A stretch of DNA of 49,555 nucleotides from Lachnospiraceae bacterium UBA1683. Lineage in GTDB: Bacteria > Bacillota > Clostridia > Lachnospirales > Lachnospiraceae. The stretch spans positions 1 through 49,555 of the forward strand of contig DCKD01000068.1 of the NCBI GenBank assembly GCA_002320245.1, read 5' to 3'. Positions 44,828-49,555 of this stretch are shown piece after piece (within the stretch, counting starts at the first letter, position 1; each line of letters begins with the position of its first letter). Under the pieces are notes generated by a model. It was not told the DNA's origin. It made no database searches and saw only the letters and a program-made list of their open reading frames with translations. A program made the translations under genes and the position numbers.

Positions 44828-47800
44828 ATGATTAAGAGGAAAAAAATAGTAAATTTTTTATCGTTGTTTTTAGCTGCAGTACTTTGCGCCGGAAATTTAT
44901 TTCCTGTTCCGGTAAGAGCTGATGAAGTAAAAGAGGATAAAAATATAATGGAAGGGCTTGTTCCCACATCGAATGCAGAAAATATTGAGAATCCTCATGC
45001 GGCAACAGACGGAAACAAATCAGACAGTAACGATGATAGCAATAATACAAAAATTACTGCGGGAGAAGAAATCGGGGGAGGGGACAATGGATATTCCCAG
45101 TGGCAGCCAGTATATCTGCAGTATGATTTTGGTGAAATCTACAGTATTAAAAAAATTTCTTTGTATCGAAATACATACGACGATGCAGTTTCAACCTTTA
45201 AAGATGTAACCGTTGAAATAGCCTCAAGTGAGGATTTTTCGGACAGTCAGATTTTGTATGGAAGTGCAGACTATGAAGAGACACCGGACACGAAAGGACA
45301 GTCCCAGATAATCAGTCTGGAAGAGGCAAAAGATGCCAGATATATTCGTATTTGGGGGAAAGGACATTACATTCAGAATACAATCAGCGACTGGAATGGA
45401 TACAGCAGTGGTGTTCTGTTTAATGAAATTGAGGTAATTGGCTCCGTTCCTAAGACAGAACCGGAACCAAAGCCGGAAACAGGCGAGGAATTAGTAGATG
45501 CTAATATTATGCAGGGATTGATACCAACTACTAACAGCACTCATAAAATTGTAGTGGGAGGTCCTACAGTTCCGCAGGTTGTGATACAGAATCCTGATAG
45601 TGCAACGGATGGCGTTAAATCAGGCAGCAATGATGATTCCAATAATACCAAAATTATTGCAGGACAGGAAACAGGGGCGGCAGATAACGGCTATTCAGGT
45701 TGGGATTGGGTATATCTTCAGTACGACTTCGGTAAAGAAAGAGAAGTAAAACAGGTAAATTTATACCGCAATACCTATGATACGGCTGTGTCAACATTTA
45801 AAGATGTAAAGGTCGAACTTTCTTCTACAGATGATTTTAAGTACAGCACCGTAATTTATGCCAAAGGAGATTATGAGGAAACTGCTGACAATAAGGGTAA
45901 GCCTCAGTCTATTGAGTTAGATAACCCGGTTACAGCCCAGTATATTCGTATTTGGCAGAAAGGACATTATATTCAGAATACAAACAGTGCATGGAAAGGT
46001 TACAGCAATGGTGTCTTGTTTAATGAAATTGAAGTAATCGCCTCCATACCTGCGTCAGAAGTTCCGACACCTCCGCCGTCAGAAGAAGCAAAAAATATTG
46101 CGTTAGGAAAAATTCCGTATGTTCAGGGATTGACGCCTACAAATATTGAGGCAATTACAGACGGAAAAACAGATGACAATTATGCAGTTCATAACAGTAA
46201 GGGGGAAAGATGGCTGCAATTTGAATACAAGAACAGTTATTCTATGAAGGAAATTAAGTTTAAACTGGAGGAAGGCACTTACAAATCTGTCAATGTGTCT
46301 GTTTCTTCAAGCCCTACCAGTACGGGAGAATCTGTTTTCAGTAAAAACAACTGGACACAGGGAGCAGATATGAATGTCATTGACCTTGGGGAAGGTAAAA
46401 TGGGAAAATATGTTCGCTTTACAGTAAACAAGGATGATAATAGCTCTGCCAAGTATTCAGAAGTCGAAATCTGGGCAACAGGAAAGAATTATGACGAGTC
46501 AAAACCGGAATATATACCACCGGAATCAAAGTACGATACATTAGTATGGTCTGACGAATTTGACGGGGAATCCGTAGATGAGTCTAAGTGGAATATTATA
46601 GACGGTATGGCAAATCACGGTGCCATTTATAATAGAGGCGCTGTAAGTATTAAAAAGGACGGAGATAACAGTTATCTGGCTATTAATTCCATAAACTATG
46701 AGACAACTGAGAAATTAATTGACGCAGTAGGCTGGGATAAATACCAAAATCAGGAGCTCGGAAAACATATAACATGGTCATCTGGACGAGTGGAATCTAA
46801 GAATAAGTTTTCCTTCCAGTTTGGACGTATGGCAGTCCGTGCAAAACCAAACGATTCTCAGGGAATCTGGCCTGCAATCTGGATGCTATGTCAAGATGAA
46901 ACAGGACATGATGAAATTGATGTTTTGGAATATCTGGGACAAGATGCGTGGGATGCATGGACAACCAACCATTTTGGAATTCTGGACAAAGACAAAGGTT
47001 CACATGGAATAGCAACTAAGAATTATGAAGCATGGAGTCAGGATTTCCACGTTTATGAGGTAGAGTGGAACCCGGAAATTATCAAGTTCTTTATAGATGG
47101 TGTGCAGGTACACAGTACAACGGCGGGAAAAGATGATGGGCGTGACGGTATGCATACCCGTTCTATGTTCCCGATACTGGAAACACAGGTAGGAGCGGGC
47201 TGGGTCGGAGATGTAGATTATACAAAACAGAATACAAAACAGGATAGCGATTATCTCATAGATTGGGTAAGAGTATACCAGACAGCAGACCAGCCGATAA
47301 CCCGTTTTGATGATTTGGAAACCCTTTCTGGTGGAAAGACTACCGATTATAATATTTCTGCGGAGTCTCATACAGATGGCTTAATGGAACTTTCAGATGG
47401 TGAGGAAAGCTATGAAAGTAAAGATAACTTCTATTATGGGGGACAGCCCAGATATGAAACAAGCAGGGCAGCTGTAAAAGAGGGAGCAAAAGAACAGTCT
47501 CTGATTTATAAAATACCGGGGGTAAAAGATGTTCATTTGACTACTTACTACCAGACTTTAGAAGGAGTCCGAACCAATACACTGGGCGGAGATATAAAGG
47601 GAGCTTCTATTAGGTCAGCTCTGGCAGACGGCGTAAATCTTGATTTTAAGATATATACTTCTGCTGATAAAGAAACATGGACAAGATTTAAAAATGTGAA
47701 GGTTGTAGACAATTTCCCGGAGGCAAATCCGTCTTATGCAAGACATACTTTTGATGCATACGGACTTCCGGAGGGAACCAATTATGTGAAGATTGGATTT

Positions 47801-48634
47801 CCGGATTATGAAAGCGCAGAATATAAACAGCCTTCCGGTGCAATGGAAAAGGTAAAAAATACGGACATTCAGTTGGCAAAAGTTACTTTCCTTCAGGAAA
47901 AAGGGAGAAGTCACTCCAAGCCGGAAGAACCCGAACTGGAGTCCATAGCAATCACAAAAGCACCTGAGAAGACAGAATATACAGAAGGAGAAATTTTTAC
48001 CCCGAACGGAATGGAAGTCACAGCAAAATATAGTGACGGAACAGAGAAAAAAGTGACAGAAGAAGTAACTTATAATAAGGGAATTCTGAAGACAGAAGAC
48101 AAAAATGTAGAGATTTCTTATACTGATAATGGAGTTATCAAGACTGCAAATCAGGAAATTCTGGTAAAGGCGAAAGACAACGAAGAATCGGAAGAAGGGA
48201 AAGTTACCGGTGTGAAAGTTTTTCCGGAAAATGTTGAAGTAAATACAGGGGGCACACAGAAATTTACTGCCGAAGTGAAAGGAAACGATAAAGTTTCACA
48301 GGAAGTAGCATGGCAGATGTCGGACAGCAAAAGTAAACAGACAGAAATTGATGAAAATGGAAAGCTGACAGTTGGAAAAGACGAAACAGCAGAGAAAATA
48401 AAAGTAAAAGCTATTTCAAAAGCAGATACTAATAAATATGGAGAAACAATTGTTAAGATTAGGAAGGATACAGGGAAAAAAAACGGAACAAATCCTTCTC
48501 AAAAAGCCGGAAATGGAAAAACTCCTTCTAATGGAGTAAAAACAGGGGATGAAACTCCGGTGATGTTATGGGGATTGGCAGTAGTTTTTATAGCTGCGGG
48601 AGTACTGGTAATTAGAAGAAAACATCAAGGATAG
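44828..48634 (+). CDS. Secreted, wall-anchored multi-domain GH16 glycoside hydrolase
   Basis: About 1268 residues. A signal peptide (cleavage likely after VRA, residue 31) is followed by two discoidin-like (F5/8 C, CBM32-like) modules that are clear duplicates, a third carbohydrate-binding-like module (about 425-555), and the GH16 catalytic domain (about 569-818). The catalytic motif EIDVLE is intact (E696, D698, E701). Next come a beta-sandwich module, two Ig-like domains (about 1042-1110 and 1128-1215), and a C-terminal VKTGD sorting-type signal, membrane helix and RRKHQG tail. GH16 enzymes cut beta-1,3/1,4-glucans, galactans or mucin glycans; the substrate cannot be fixed. ATG 44828 follows GGAAAGGAG. 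It stands alone between two IS relics. Confidence 0.93.
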   Translation: MIKRKKIVNFLSLFLAAVLCAGNLFPVPVRADEVKEDKNIMEGLVPTSNAENIENPHAATDGNKSDSNDDSNNTKITAGEEIGGGDNGYSQWQPVYLQYDFGEIYSIKKISLYRNTYDDAVSTFKDVTVEIASSEDFSDSQILYGSADYEETPDTKGQSQIISLEEAKDARYIRIWGKGHYIQNTISDWNGYSSGVLFNEIEVIGSVPKTEPEPKPETGEELVDANIMQGLIPTTNSTHKIVVGGPTVPQVVIQNPDSATDGVKSGSNDDSNNTKIIAGQETGAADNGYSGWDWVYLQYDFGKEREVKQVNLYRNTYDTAVSTFKDVKVELSSTDDFKYSTVIYAKGDYEETADNKGKPQSIELDNPVTAQYIRIWQKGHYIQNTNSAWKGYSNGVLFNEIEVIASIPASEVPTPPPSEEAKNIALGKIPYVQGLTPTNIEAITDGKTDDNYAVHNSKGERWLQFEYKNSYSMKEIKFKLEEGTYKSVNVSVSSSPTSTGESVFSKNNWTQGADMNVIDLGEGKMGKYVRFTVNKDDNSSAKYSEVEIWATGKNYDESKPEYIPPESKYDTLVWSDEFDGESVDESKWNIIDGMANHGAIYNRGAVSIKKDGDNSYLAINSINYETTEKLIDAVGWDKYQNQELGKHITWSSGRVESKNKFSFQFGRMAVRAKPNDSQGIWPAIWMLCQDETGHDEIDVLEYLGQDAWDAWTTNHFGILDKDKGSHGIATKNYEAWSQDFHVYEVEWNPEIIKFFIDGVQVHSTTAGKDDGRDGMHTRSMFPILETQVGAGWVGDVDYTKQNTKQDSDYLIDWVRVYQTADQPITRFDDLETLSGGKTTDYNISAESHTDGLMELSDGEESYESKDNFYYGGQPRYETSRAAVKEGAKEQSLIYKIPGVKDVHLTTYYQTLEGVRTNTLGGDIKGASIRSALADGVNLDFKIYTSADKETWTRFKNVKVVDNFPEANPSYARHTFDAYGLPEGTNYVKIGFPDYESAEYKQPSGAMEKVKNTDIQLAKVTFLQEKGRSHSKPEEPELESIAITKAPEKTEYTEGEIFTPNGMEVTAKYSDGTEKKVTEEVTYNKGILKTEDKNVEISYTDNGVIKTANQEILVKAKDNEESEEGKVTGVKVFPENVEVNTGGTQKFTAEVKGNDKVSQEVAWQMSDSKSKQTEIDENGKLTVGKDETAEKIKVKAISKADTNKYGETIVKIRKDTGKKNGTNPSQKAGNGKTPSNGVKTGDETPVMLWGLAVVFIAAGVLVIRRKHQG
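44988..46050 (+). repeat. Tandem duplication inside the GH16 gene
   Basis: The segments near 44988-45450 and 45588-46050 encode near-copies, for example GHYIQNTISDWNGYSSGVLF against GHYIQNTNSAWKGYSNGVLF. DNA similarity is also visible, so the module was duplicated within this gene fairly recently. Confidence 0.85.
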
Positions 48635-48641
48635 AGAAAAG

Positions 48642-48669
48642 CAGCGGGTTCTTAAGAATCCGCTGTTTT
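48642..48669 (+). terminator. Terminator after the GH16 gene
   Basis: A nearly perfect palindrome, CAGCGGGTTCTT / AAGAATCCGCTG, followed by TTTTA and preceded by AAAA, 7 bases after the stop. Confidence 0.85.
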
Positions 48670-48762
48670 AGTATATTAAGTGGATAAAGAAAAAAAGAAG
48701 ACGTTTTAACGTAAGCAAAATAAGAACGTGTAGAGATGCTCCGTGAGATTTTTGATAAACTT

Positions 48763-48820
48763 AGCTTTAGAGTATTGGGAGTTAATTCCAAAAACTCTAA
48801 AGCTGATTATAAGATCTTAT
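48763..48820. repeat. Hairpin plus 12-bp palindrome in the intergenic region
   Basis: AGCTTTAGAGT (48763-48773) faces ACTCTAAAGCT (48794-48804), with partial inner pairing. It is followed by the perfect palindrome ATAAGATCTTAT (48809-48820). No gene is present from 48635 to 48873. These may be relic ends of the adjacent insertion sequence or protein-binding sites. Confidence 0.5.
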
Positions 48821-48873
48821 GGATATTTCTTCACTGACACCTGACAAGTAGGTGAAACTACAATACTGGTTAG

Positions 48874-49079
48874 ATGTGTACCGGAGGTACTGAGCTTTCG
48901 ATTCCGACTACCGCCTCCTCCGATAACAACGCAGCTGCTATCCTTCACATTGGCAGTGTGACAGTTGAGTTTTTTGAACATACATCTCCAGAGCTTATAT
49001 CTTCCATACTGAAAGCGGTGCAGTCATGTCAGACGACATTTCGCATGTCGAAAAAATCTATATCCGTACAGGATATTAG
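48874..49079 (+). pseudogene. IS66-family remnant (tnpA end, tnpB start)
   Basis: The frame from 48874 ends with a stretch (LHIGSVTVEFFEHTSPELI, then SSILKAV) like the C-terminus of IS66 OrfA. It lacks the N-terminal helix-turn-helix and has a stop directly upstream. An overlapping frame starts at ATG 49026 and gives MSDDISHVEKIYIRTGY, the N-terminus of IS66 TnpB, which normally continues into TDMRKSID, but here it stops. The overlapping order tnpA-tnpB is that of IS66. Both genes are truncated and the large transposase gene is absent. Confidence 0.7.
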
Positions 49080-49467
49080 TGTTTTTCATTATCATTATCA
49101 GTTGTTTAAGAATATACATATTAAACAATTAAAATATTCTCCATCTATTTCTTATAACAATTCTTTCCTGCTCTAGTCTCACGTTTACCGCAAACCTGTC
49201 GATGTATTTCCATTGTCCACACATACAGCCAGAGTCACTGTCTGTTCACTTCCTTCCTCGTCTGCCCAATCATTCTGAAAGATCTCATCTTCTTTCCTGC
49301 CCAGAGGGCATATTGTGATCAAGCAGACACAGATAAACGTGACAGTGCAATTACTATCATCTCAATGACTCAGTTTTCTAATTCTAAACGTTTATGCTGT
49401 TGGGACTTGCTCCCGGCAACAGTGAATCTGATCTTTCCCGAAAAATAAATATTTTTTTGTTAAAATA
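49080..49467. other. Non-coding stretch after the IS66 remnant
   Basis: No supported gene. A minus-strand frame of about 58 codons (49185-49361) is open but has no start codon or recognisable domain. The DNA is probably further insertion-sequence debris. Confidence 0.4.
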
Positions 49468-49496
49468 TTGACATATGAATATAAATGTCCTAATAT
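49468..49496 (+). promoter_or_regulatory. Consensus promoter pointing out of the window
   Basis: TTGACA (49468-49473), 17 bases, TAATAT (49491-49496) in AT-rich DNA. The gene it serves would begin beyond base 49555. Confidence 0.65.
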
Positions 49497-49555
49497 TAAC
49501 GTATACGGAATATTTAGACAATTTGTTTTAATCATGCAAGTTGTTCGACTACTAA

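Noticed and set aside
49185..49361. Minus-strand open frame of about 58 codons
   Set aside because: There is no start codon in frame and no recognised domain.
1..49555. CRISPR array, rRNA or tRNA genes
   Set aside because: No regularly spaced direct repeats and no convincing tRNA or rRNA sequence were found by eye on either strand.

Overview
The window reads as a chromosome segment of a low-to-mid GC Gram-positive anaerobe, most likely a Lachnospiraceae gut bacterium of the Mediterraneibacter / [Ruminococcus] / Dorea type. This rests on the gene order (paired radical-SAM genes, then RNase G, then rplU-prp-rpmA-obgE), the L27 N-terminal extension with its Prp protease, a Bacillus-type SOS box, SepF and YlmH cell-division genes, and a surface glycosidase with a VKTGD-type sorting signal. 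The species assignment is inference; no rRNA or tRNA gene was seen.

Layout. 1-1352: remnants of at least two tyrosine integrases, all broken. 1632-5912 (+): TIGR03960/TIGR03936 radical-SAM pair, RNase E/G and a YbaK-type deacylase. 5982-7929 (+): aspartate kinase, a 142-bp inverted-repeat element and a two-CBS protein. 7964-12343 (+): L21 leader, rplU, prp, rpmA, obgE, yhbY, nadD, yqeK, rsfS, a ribosome assembly and NAD block that ends in a perfect 27-bp inverted repeat. 12525-13776: divergent lexA and a yneA-like LysM gene around three SOS boxes. 14116-15988 (+): an intact Xer-like recombinase and a TtcA-like tRNA thiolase. 16049-21912 (-): HlyD-like adaptor, ylmE, sepF, ylmH, lspA, rluD and a cytidylate-kinase-like gene, a division/envelope cluster.

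22324-41907 is one long minus-strand run. In transcription order it is mutS, mutL, miaA, ynbB, two flavoproteins, radC, mreB, mreC, mreD, mrdA (PBP2), minD, minE, rodA, mgsA, dacF. It joins mismatch repair and tRNA modification to the elongasome and Min genes. Most gaps are a few bases and several genes overlap, so translation is probably coupled. minC is missing from its usual place between mrdA and minD. Upstream lie a small membrane protein (42023-42475) and miaB (42546-44018).

44100-49555 is accessory and AT-rich. A transposase relic, a small SD-led ORF with a hairpin in front, one large secreted GH16 glycosidase with discoidin-like and Ig-like modules, and an IS66 relic follow one another. 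The window ends with a consensus promoter pointing out of it. No complete unknown system was found. The strongest leads are the inverted-repeat elements, the triple SOS-box divergon, the minC gap, and the IS-flanked glycosidase islet.
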